Of a DNA stretch of 64,000 bases, positions 8,972 to 15,111 are shown one piece after another. The stretch comes from Enterobacter sp. RHBSTW-00175 (GTDB lineage: Bacteria > Pseudomonadota > Gammaproteobacteria > Enterobacterales > Enterobacteriaceae). The position numbers and the translations under genes were made by a program. Position 1 is the first letter of the stretch. Every line of letters starts with the position of its first letter. The notes beneath the pieces were generated by a model, which did not search any database, had not been told where the DNA came from, and worked only from the letters and a program-made list of their open reading frames with translations. The stretch covers positions 3,410,001 through 3,474,000 of the forward strand of contig NZ_CP055930.1 in NCBI RefSeq assembly GCF_013927005.1, written 5' to 3'.

Positions 8972-9239
8972 CTGGGATGCGTTAAGAACTGAACTGCTAA
9001 GTCACTCAGACGTGCAGGCGGCATTTGATGCAGAGGAACGCAAAGAACGCCTGCGTGAAATGCTGGCGCAGTGGCGTAATCATGCTGGTCTTACGCGTGC
9101 GCAGGTTGCGGAACGAATGGGAGTCAGCGCGCCAACGGTTTCCCGCATGGAAGCCAATATTACCCGGGCAAGCCTGGATACCTTAACGCGTTATGCGCTG
9201 GTATGCGGTGTTAAGCATCCGCAGATTACGCTGTACTAA
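8952..9239 (+). CDS. XRE-family antitoxin (HigA-like)
   Basis: A 95-residue protein with an acidic N-terminal half (the likely toxin-binding region) and a C-terminal XRE helix-turn-helix at residues ~45-85 (GLTRAQVAERMGVSAPTVSR). It overlaps the toxin gene by 20 bp, so translation is coupled and stoichiometry kept. As in other HigA/XRE antitoxins it should neutralise the toxin and repress the operon through the A/T-rich region upstream of the toxin. Confidence 0.85.
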   Translation: MSKKMIDWDALRTELLSHSDVQAAFDAEERKERLREMLAQWRNHAGLTRAQVAERMGVSAPTVSRMEANITRASLDTLTRYALVCGVKHPQITLY

Positions 9240-9254
9240 AATCTGGCACGCCGG
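9238..9254 (+). repeat. 17-bp direct repeat, right copy (after the toxin-antitoxin pair)
   Basis: Exact second copy of AAAATCTGGCACGCCGG, 766 bp from the first. It begins in the antitoxin stop codon and runs into the following hairpin. Confidence 0.85.
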
Positions 9255-9269
9255 AACCCCGGGTGCCAG
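9243..9269. terminator. Imperfect hairpin between antitoxin and nfsB (convergent ends)
   Basis: CTGGCAC and GTGCCAG form a 7-bp stem around a G/C-rich loop in the short gap between two convergent genes. No long T tract follows on either strand, so termination strength is uncertain. Confidence 0.4.
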
Positions 9270-9275
9270 TAGCCA

Positions 9276-9929
9276 TTAGCACTCGGTGACAACGGTGCTC
9301 AGCGGTAGGCGAGACTTTGGCAGAGAGGCGTTGAAATCTTCTACGCTGTGATGCCCGACCGGCACCACTACCAGGCTGGTGAAGCCTTTCTCTTTCAGGC
9401 CAAACTCTTCGTCGAGGATAGCGGCGTCGAAGCCTTCAATTGGCACTGCATCCAGGCCCATCGCGCCCACGCCCAGCAGGAAGTTGCCTACGTTCAGGTA
9501 AACCTGTTTCGCCATCCACTGGTCGTCATCTTTCAGATCCACGCGGTGCATGTCGGCGAAGTAGTGGCGGCCTTTATTGTTGGCGGCTTTGGCTTCCGGC
9601 GTGTTGAAACGGCCATCGGCCTCTTCCTGATCGACAACGCGCTCAAGCCAGGCATCGTCCATCGCGGTTTTCGCGCAGAACACCACTACGTGAGAAGCAT
9701 CCAGCATTTTGCGTTCGTTGAACACATAGGTGCCCGCAGCGGATTTCGCCACGCGTGCTTTACCTTCTTCAGTGCTGGCAACAATGAAGTGCCATGGCTG
9801 TGAGTTGGTGCTGGACGGGCTGTATTGCAGCAGGGTTTTAATTTTCTCGCCTTCTTCAGCGGTCAGTTTTTTGCTTGCGTCGAACGCCTTAGTGGAGTGG
9901 CGTTTCAGGGCGACAGAAATAATATCCAT
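9276..9929 (-). CDS. nfsB: Oxygen-insensitive NAD(P)H nitroreductase / dihydropteridine reductase NfsB
   Basis: A 217-residue FMN-dependent nitroreductase the same length as E. coli NfsB. Diagnostic segments are [17 protein letters not shown] at the N-terminus (Arg/His/Ser contact FMN phosphate), [16 protein letters not shown] near residue 33, and [18 protein letters not shown] and VVVPVGHHS near the C-terminus. It reduces nitro groups by two electrons, activating nitrofuran prodrugs. It keeps the E. coli and Salmonella neighbourhood next to ybdF and ramR. AGGAG precedes the ATG. Confidence 0.96.
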   Translation of the reverse strand: MDIISVALKRHSTKAFDASKKLTAEEGEKIKTLLQYSPSSTNSQPWHFIVASTEEGKARVAKSAAGTYVFNERKMLDASHVVVFCAKTAMDDAWLERVVDQEEADGRFNTPEAKAANNKGRHYFADMHRVDLKDDDQWMAKQVYLNVGNFLLGVGAMGLDAVPIEGFDAAILDEEFGLKEKGFTSLVVVPVGHHSVEDFNASLPKSRLPLSTVVTEC

Positions 9930-9951
9930 AACAACTCCTGGTGATGAAATT

Positions 9952-9967
9952 CGCCCGTCGGCGGGCG
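9952..9967 (-). terminator. Small G/C hairpin upstream of nfsB / downstream of ybdF
   Basis: CGCCCG - TCGG - CGGGCG forms a 6-bp stem between the ybdF stop and the nfsB start. On the minus strand it is followed by AATTT. It may terminate the ramR-ybdF message or be part of the nfsB leader. Confidence 0.3.
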
Positions 9968-10049
9968 CGAAAGGGAAGCAGATTACAAGGCAATGCGGGA
10001 AAAGATAAGTGCGATACGAGCGCTTATACTGTTCGTCTCAGCCGAACAA

Positions 10050-10418
10050 TCAGACCGGGCGTATCCACTTCTGATCTTTTTTGGGCAGCTTGTCGACAAC
10101 CAGATTCCATGAATCAGCGATAAGGTCGGCAACCAGCTCCGGCGTCATGTCATCGCTGCCGTAGAGTGAAATCCAGAGCTTTTTATTCAGGTGATAACCC
10201 GGCTCAATGCCGCGGTAAATCTGCTGATTTAACAGCGATTTTTCCGGGTCGGATTTCAGGCTGACGTGAGGACGCCCTTTTACAGTCGCCACAATCATGA
10301 AGACCTTCCCGGCCACTTTAAACACGTCGTACTCTGGCCCAAACGGCCAGCAGTGTTCTGCGAAGGGGAATTCCCGCGCAACCCTTATGGCGTGCTCCTG
10401 TAATTCACTACCGTCCAT
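10050..10418 (-). CDS. ybdF: MmcQ/YjbR family protein YbdF
   Basis: A 122-residue protein, the same length as E. coli YbdF. It contains [21 protein letters not shown] (in part the conserved PFG..YxVFKV motif of the DUF419 / MmcQ-YjbR fold), [30 protein letters not shown] and the C-terminal [13 protein letters not shown]. Fold members adopt a CyaY-like alpha/beta fold; no enzymatic activity is established. The start at 10418 (rather than the longer upstream reading) has GGAGGA 5-10 bp before it, inside the ramR coding end. The 11-bp overlap with ramR indicates one message. Confidence 0.9.
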   Translation of the reverse strand: MDGSELQEHAIRVAREFPFAEHCWPFGPEYDVFKVAGKVFMIVATVKGRPHVSLKSDPEKSLLNQQIYRGIEPGYHLNKKLWISLYGSDDMTPELVADLIADSWNLVVDKLPKKDQKWIRPV

Positions 10419-10998
10419 CACTATCCTCCTGAGCCAGCCCGCGCCACATGGCTTCAAAACCGAGTGCTTTAAAATCGACGGCGCGTGACGGATCGCGGGT
10501 GGCAAATTCCATCGTGGTTTCAGCCAGTGATAAGAAAATCGCATCACCGAACGTTTTGAATTCATCAGACATAAACACCTGGCGCACCGAGCGGCGACAC
10601 AGTTCATGCAGTTCCGGGAACATGTCTTTTACGGCCTGTTCGGTCTCAGCGTTGATTTTTTCACTGACACCAAGCTGGCGAATGGCTGCGTGCGAGACGG
10701 GATTACGAATACCCCAGTCCACGTAGCTGTTCCAGATGTTGCGGGTATACTCTTTGGGCAGAGTTATGCTGCGATCCAGGTTCGCCAGCATCGTCTTGCA
10801 GAGATCCTGTTTCAGGTGCAGATAGACGGCATTCAGTAGATCGTCTTTGGTAGCAAAGTAGCGGAACAGTGTGCCTTCGGCGACGCCCGCGTTACGGGCG
10901 ATTAATGCCGTTGAGGCGGCGATACCTGACTGCGCAAATGCAGCGGTTGCCGCTTCCAGTAAGGCCTGTTTTTTATCTTCACTCTTAGGACGTGCCAC
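10408..10998 (-). CDS. ramR: TetR-family repressor RamR
   Basis: A 196-residue TetR repressor: [20 protein letters not shown] and [20 protein letters not shown] form the helix-turn-helix (residues ~5-50), followed by a mostly helical ligand-binding domain. Identity as RamR rests on position: it is divergent from romA-ramA, next to ybdF-nfsB as in Salmonella and Klebsiella, and faces a textbook RamR-type palindrome at 11115-11134. RamR represses ramA; bile salts and several drugs release it. I take a GTG start at 10998 with the strong site AGGAGGGG 7 bp upstream, rather than the ATG further upstream. Confidence 0.93.
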   Translation of the reverse strand: MARPKSEDKKQALLEAATAAFAQSGIAASTALIARNAGVAEGTLFRYFATKDDLLNAVYLHLKQDLCKTMLANLDRSITLPKEYTRNIWNSYVDWGIRNPVSHAAIRQLGVSEKINAETEQAVKDMFPELHELCRRSVRQVFMSDEFKTFGDAIFLSLAETTMEFATRDPSRAVDFKALGFEAMWRGLAQEDSDGR

Positions 10999-11088
10999 TA
11001 AATTTCCCCTCCTGTCAATTGTAAAAAACATGATTGAAACACGTGCTTTGCCACGCTGCAACGCGGAATGTCAAAGATCGAAAACGTC

Positions 11089-11116
11089 TTGACGAGTTTC
11101 TCGCCATATCTATAAT
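11089..11116 (+). promoter_or_regulatory. Sigma70 promoter for romA-ramA
   Basis: TTGACG (11089-11094) and TATAAT (11111-11116) with a 16-bp spacer. The -10 box overlaps the RamR palindrome, so repressor binding would block RNA polymerase. Confidence 0.75.
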
Positions 11117-11134
11117 GAGTGCTTACTCACTCAT
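11115..11134. promoter_or_regulatory. RamR operator
   Basis: Perfect inverted repeat ATGAGTG - CTTACT - CACTCAT overlapping the -10 box and lying between ramR and romA. It matches the architecture of the RamR site described in Salmonella and Klebsiella (7-bp arms, 6-bp centre). Confidence 0.85.
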
Positions 11135-11187
11135 AATCAAGTTTACCCGCGCAATCCATCGGATGGGGCGCGTAGCCGGGTCAGGAT

Positions 11188-12291
11188 ATGAAAAAACCTC
11201 AATTCATCTGCGTGGTGTTTGTCATGATTATTGCTTCAGCTGCAAGTTTACCTTTTGTTCTGAATGCCGGATTCGGCCAGCCACCGCAGGGTGAGCAGCT
11301 AACGGAAGTTGAAGCGTCTGCGCAGTATCGCGACGGGCGTTTCCACAATACGCTACCTACGCCGGGCTATAACGGCGACAAAAATATGCTGGTGGCGATG
11401 TGGGAATTTCTGACCAAAAAAACCGAAAACGCGCGTCCTGCCGAGCCGCTGCCGCTGGTGAATACCGATCTGGCGAGCCTGCCGCTGGAGCAGGATACGC
11501 TGGTGTGGCTCGGCCACTCGTCCTGGTTTATGCAGCTTGCGGGCAAACGCATCTTAATCGATCCGGTGCTTGGCAACTACGCCGCGCCGTTCTCGTTCCT
11601 GAACAAAGCCTTTGCGGGTGAATACCCGTGGCGCGCCGAGTCCATGCCGGACATCGACCTGCTGATTATCTCTCACGATCACTACGATCATCTGGATTAC
11701 GCCACCATTAAGGCGCTGCTGCCGAAGGTGAAGCGCGTGGTCACGCCGCTGGGTGTGGGTTCGCATCTGCGCTACTGGGGCATGAACCCTGCGATCATCG
11801 ACGAGCGCGACTGGAATCAGTCGGTGCGCATCAGCGATGAACTGACGGTGCATGTGCTCCCGGCGCGTCATTTCTCCGGACGCGGCATCAAACGCGACCA
11901 GACCCTGTGGGGCAGCTTTATGTTCGTCACTCCTGAGCAGAAGGTTTACTACAGCGGTGATTCCGGTTACGGGCCGCACTTCAAAGCCATTGGCCAGCAG
12001 TTTGGCGAGGTGGATTTAGCCATTATGGAAAACGGCCAGTACGACCAGGACTGGAAGTACATCCACATGCTGCCGGATGAAACTGCGCAGGCGTCGGCAG
12101 ATCTTAACGCCAGAGCCGTTGTACCGGGGCATAACGGACGCTTTGTGCTGGCGAAACACACCTGGAACGATCCGCTGATCCAGCTGGCAAGAGCCAGTAC
12201 GGATAAAAACTACCGGCTGCTGACGCCGGAACTGGGCGAACCCGTCCGCGTGGGTGACACCACCCAGCAATTTAGCCAGTGGTGGGAATAA
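11188..12291 (+). CDS. romA: MBL-fold metallo-hydrolase RomA
   Basis: A 367-residue protein with an N-terminal hydrophobic signal/anchor (residues ~5-28) and a metallo-beta-lactamase fold. The zinc motif is SHDHYDHLD, with His163, His165, Asp167 and His168. Further fold residues are LPARHFSGRG near 230, YYSGDSGYG near 255 and the C-terminal VVPGHNGRFVL. RomA was described in Enterobacter cloacae as a gene upstream of ramA whose overexpression lowers outer-membrane porin levels; its substrate is unknown. It is the first gene behind the RamR-controlled promoter and ends 32 bp before ramA. The site before the ATG (AGGAT) is very close, so the exact start is less certain. Confidence 0.92.
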   Translation: MKKPQFICVVFVMIIASAASLPFVLNAGFGQPPQGEQLTEVEASAQYRDGRFHNTLPTPGYNGDKNMLVAMWEFLTKKTENARPAEPLPLVNTDLASLPLEQDTLVWLGHSSWFMQLAGKRILIDPVLGNYAAPFSFLNKAFAGEYPWRAESMPDIDLLIISHDHYDHLDYATIKALLPKVKRVVTPLGVGSHLRYWGMNPAIIDERDWNQSVRISDELTVHVLPARHFSGRGIKRDQTLWGSFMFVTPEQKVYYSGDSGYGPHFKAIGQQFGEVDLAIMENGQYDQDWKYIHMLPDETAQASADLNARAVVPGHNGRFVLAKHTWNDPLIQLARASTDKNYRLLTPELGEPVRVGDTTQQFSQWWE

Positions 12292-12323
12292 TGTTTAATC
12301 GGGAAGCAGAGGGGGAGAGCAGC

Positions 12324-12665
12324 ATGACTATTTCTGCTCAGGTCATCGACACCATCGTCGAGTGGATCGACGACAACTTACATCAACCGTTGCGCATTGA
12401 AGAGATTGCCCGCCATTCAGGGTATTCAAAGTGGCACCTACAGCGGTTGTTTATGCAGTACAAAGGCGAGAGTCTGGGGCGCTATATCCGGGAACGTAAG
12501 CTGCTGCTGGCAGCGCGCGATCTGCGCGAGTCGGACGAGCGCGTGTACGAGATCTGCCTGCGCTACGGATTTGACTCACAACAAACGTTTACCCGCATCT
12601 TCACCCGCACGTTCCACCAGCCGCCTGGTGCGTACCGCAAAGAAAACCACTGTCAGGCGCATTAA
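12324..12665 (+). CDS. ramA: AraC/XylS-family multidrug-resistance activator RamA
   Basis: A 113-residue protein of the MarA/SoxS/Rob/RamA group, consisting only of the two helix-turn-helix DNA-binding subdomains: DNLHQPLRIEEIARHSGYSK then WHLQRLFMQYKGESLGRY in the first half, and YEICLRYGFDSQQTFTRIFT then RTFHQPPGAYRKE in the second. The sequence and length match Klebsiella, Enterobacter and Salmonella RamA. It activates acrAB-tolC, micF and other marbox genes, raising multidrug tolerance. I start at 12324 after GGGGGAG, not at the in-frame ATG 45 bp upstream. It is co-transcribed with romA under RamR. Confidence 0.96.
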   Translation: MTISAQVIDTIVEWIDDNLHQPLRIEEIARHSGYSKWHLQRLFMQYKGESLGRYIRERKLLLAARDLRESDERVYEICLRYGFDSQQTFTRIFTRTFHQPPGAYRKENHCQAH

Positions 12666-12671
12666 TCTGGT

Positions 12672-12701
12672 TGCCCCGCAAGCATTGCGCTTACCGGGGC
12701 A
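12672..12701 (+). terminator. Hairpin downstream of ramA
   Basis: TGCCCCG and CGGGGCA pair around GCAAGCATTGC, itself self-complementary, 7 bp after the ramA stop. The form is REP-like; it probably ends or protects the ramA message. Confidence 0.55.
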
Positions 12702-12760
12702 TAACCCCTTCCGCCAGACGGCGCCGTTCCCCTCAGTTGCAGAACGCCCTCCTTTTTATT

Positions 12761-12779
12761 GAAAATAATTCCCATTTGC
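12761..12779. promoter_or_regulatory. Possible Fur box before the secreted Fes-like esterase
   Basis: The 19-mer at this position read on the minus strand (GCAAATGGGAATTATTTTC) agrees with the Fur consensus at 13 of 19 bases. It lies 41 bp upstream of the esterase start, in keeping with iron control. The match is weaker than at entS or entC. Confidence 0.5.
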
Positions 12780-12819
12780 ATTAGCGTGAGTGGCACATTT
12801 TGCTGGGGAAAACGCGGTA

Positions 12820-14388
12820 ATGAAAAGGGCATGGAGTGGTTTGCTGTTAGGGATTGGGACGCTGCCGGTGCTGGCGGCGACCTGTGAAACGCCTTCTGTT
12901 CAGGGGGAGCTCAAGGGGAAATTTGATGCCAGCGGCGAAGTCTGCTTTGTGCTTCCGGCCCTGGGCGAAAATTATGTCTCTGCCACGCTGAACGGTGTCA
13001 CGGATGCCCGCCTGCTGGACGGGCAAAACCGGCGTATCCGCACCCTGATTGAACACGGCCCGGTGGATGGTGAACACACGCTTCTTTTTGCCCTGCCGGT
13101 GCGTCAGAGCACGTCTCTGGTTCTCCATGGGGAAGAGGGCACCCCCTGGCGTTTTCAGTGGCGGATGAAAGAAACCGCTGCGTTGTCGCGCACGCAAATG
13201 CCAGAGCCCGAAAGCCCCACGCTAAAAGCGCTGGCAAAAACGGTTGCAGCGGGGGGAAGTACGGATGCGTTCTGGCAGGCGCAAATCCGGCAGGGAACGC
13301 CGATGGTTGAATCGGTCGATTCTCATCACAAACGGGTGACTTTTTTATGGCGCGGTGCGAAGGATAACGTCTTTCTCCTTGGTTCGCCTGCGGGCGAGCA
13401 CGATCCTCTGTTCCGTCTTGGTAAAAGTGACGTCTGGTTTCGCAGCTACGTGGTTCCCTCTGATACGGTAATGCAGTACAAACTCGCACCGGATGTGCCG
13501 TTAATCGACGGGCAGCCTCGCGATCAGCACCGGGCGATCCTGGTCAGCGCCCAGGCGGATCCGCTCAATCCCCATTCGTCCGGTGAACAAAAGGCTGACC
13601 GCTGGAATCGTTTTTCATTGCTTGATCTCAGCCCGGCACGCTATTTCTCCGCTCAGGCCATGGCTCAGCCGCTGAGGAATGGCACGCTGACCCGTGAAAT
13701 GTTGGCCAGCAAAATTCTCGGCAACAGCAGGGAAGTGATGATTTACAAACCGCGTGGGGCACAGCCTGCGCGCTGGACGCTTATTCTGTTCGACGGGCAG
13801 GTTTATCAGGATCAGTACCACGTTGCAAATGTGCTGGACGGCCTGATTTCCCGCCATCATCTCCCCCCGGTTAATGTCGTCTTTATTGATAGTCTCGATC
13901 ACCCGCGTCGTGGCAAAGAGCTGCCACCGAACCCGGATTTCGCCGATTTTATGGCTCACGAACTGCTGCCGTGGCTGCGCGGGCAGGGGATTGCCCTGCA
14001 ACGGCAAAAAACGGTGCTGGCGGGTTCAAGCTATGGTGGGATCGCCTCATCCTGGGTGGCACTGCGATATCCGCGGTTGTTCGGCAATGTACTTAGCCTG
14101 TCGGGATCATACTGGTGGGCGCCGAAAGGGGAAGCCTCTGGCTGGCTCACGCGGCAGTACCAGCAGTCGCCACAGTATCCTGTGCAGTTCTGGCTTCAGG
14201 CCGGGACGTTTGAAACCCGCGGGCCGGGTGGCGGGAACTATCGCACCACTAAAGATTTTGAGCAGGTATTACGCGATAAAGGCTACCGCGTCAGCTTCCA
14301 TCCGTGGTCCAGCGGCCACGATTACGTGGCCTGGTGTGAGGCGCTGATCCACGGAATGCGCGATTTCACCGGCTTACGACGCCAGTGA
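12820..14388 (+). CDS. Secreted Fes/IroD-like ferric-siderophore esterase (putative periplasmic enterochelin esterase)
   Basis: A 522-residue protein with an N-terminal signal peptide (MKRAWSGLLLGIGTLPVLAA, cut near residue 20). The middle part has the DUF3327 Fes N-terminal domain signature (VTFLWRGAKDNVFLLG near residue 175, then SDVWFRSYVVP), and the C-terminal third is an esterase-D alpha/beta hydrolase with LAGSSYGGIAS (nucleophile Ser404) and SGHDYVAW (His500), aligning with VAGQSFGGLSS and GGHDALCW of Fes in this same window. A residue-25-160 region has no counterpart in Fes and resembles a beta-rich pre-peptidase-like domain. A Fur-like site lies upstream. I infer hydrolysis of ferric enterobactin or salmochelin in the periplasm, unlike cytosolic Fes. 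The 3' end overlaps the convergent ybdJ by 15 bp. Confidence 0.8.
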   Translation: MKRAWSGLLLGIGTLPVLAATCETPSVQGELKGKFDASGEVCFVLPALGENYVSATLNGVTDARLLDGQNRRIRTLIEHGPVDGEHTLLFALPVRQSTSLVLHGEEGTPWRFQWRMKETAALSRTQMPEPESPTLKALAKTVAAGGSTDAFWQAQIRQGTPMVESVDSHHKRVTFLWRGAKDNVFLLGSPAGEHDPLFRLGKSDVWFRSYVVPSDTVMQYKLAPDVPLIDGQPRDQHRAILVSAQADPLNPHSSGEQKADRWNRFSLLDLSPARYFSAQAMAQPLRNGTLTREMLASKILGNSREVMIYKPRGAQPARWTLILFDGQVYQDQYHVANVLDGLISRHHLPPVNVVFIDSLDHPRRGKELPPNPDFADFMAHELLPWLRGQGIALQRQKTVLAGSSYGGIASSWVALRYPRLFGNVLSLSGSYWWAPKGEASGWLTRQYQQSPQYPVQFWLQAGTFETRGPGGGNYRTTKDFEQVLRDKGYRVSFHPWSSGHDYVAWCEALIHGMRDFTGLRRQ

Positions 14389-14622
14389 AAACCAACGGCG
14401 CCAGACGAAACGCAGGATAAAGAATTCGATGGCGCCAAGCACCAGGAACCACAGGCAGAAAAGGAGGGTGTAGAGCTGGTTAAGATCGACCAGGTGGAAG
14501 GTCACCATCATTTTCTGCGCCAGCACCAGCCCGAGCGAGGGTGCCGGTAACAGCAGGCAAGAGAGCAGGGCCATCAGCAGAATGCCCCCGGCTGTTAGCA
14601 GCGATTCTAACGGGTGTTTCAT
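14374..14622 (-). CDS. ybdJ: Small inner-membrane protein YbdJ (DUF1158)
   Basis: An 82-residue protein, the same length as E. coli YbdJ, with two strongly hydrophobic helices (residues ~8-30 and ~48-72) and the conserved segments LLPAPSLGLVLAQK, FHLVDLNQLYTLLF and FVWRRWFSL. Function is unknown. It keeps its E. coli neighbourhood (between ybdF and ybdK), although several genes have been inserted on both sides here. Confidence 0.93.
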   Translation of the reverse strand: MKHPLESLLTAGGILLMALLSCLLLPAPSLGLVLAQKMMVTFHLVDLNQLYTLLFCLWFLVLGAIEFFILRFVWRRWFSLAS

Positions 14623-14802
14623 GTTAATGTTAATCGTCAGTTAAAAAAGTTATTGTCGGGCATATTGTAGCGTAAAGCAATATAAACCCGATATTCACTT
14701 TTTTATAAAACCAGGGTCGTGTTTCGCTAATAAATAACCGAAACAGAATAATATTCTTAAGACGATTAAGCTAATATCGGGTTATGTAAATAAATGTCTT
14801 CC

Positions 14803-14913
14803 TCAGGAAAATAATTTTACAAATGTATATGTGCTATATCCAATTAACGTTGCAATAACAATGGCGGCGATAATATATAACGCCAGGCGGCGTCCGCGAT
14901 AAATGCCAAACAT
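14803..14913 (-). CDS. Unannotated 36-residue single-pass membrane protein
   Basis: A complete small ORF: ATG at 14913, TGA at 14803, with the clean ribosome site AAGGAG 5 bp before the ATG. It has a short basic N-terminus (MFGIYRGRR), one hydrophobic helix of about 20 residues (LALYIIAAIVIATLIGY) and a short tail (STYTFVKLFS). Composition and site make it a convincing bacterial small membrane protein of the kind that regulates transporters. It is divergent from the P-type ATPase at 15112, with about 200 bp between them. I do not recognise a named family. Confidence 0.75.
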   Translation of the reverse strand: MFGIYRGRRLALYIIAAIVIATLIGYSTYTFVKLFS

Positions 14914-15111
14914 GGTGGCTCCTTGTTTAGTTTTGGTTTAGAAATATTTTGTAAAAATCAGTTCATCGAAATAGTTTTAATCAGTTTTGAATAACCCGTC
15001 AGTAATTATATTGCGGTAGATCAATTTAAGCCGCAAGCCTTAAAAATGAATTTATTAAAGCCAGAAAGGAATTCAGGCTTCCGTCCACCGGATATTGCAG
15101 GATATGACGTA

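Noticed and set aside
9930..10049. A marbox for RamA upstream of nfsB
   Set aside because: A GCAC-containing stretch is present but the rest of the marbox consensus does not fit.
10419..10607. Longer N-terminus for YbdF
   Set aside because: It lies within ramR coding sequence; the 122-residue form matches E. coli and has GGAGGA before its ATG.
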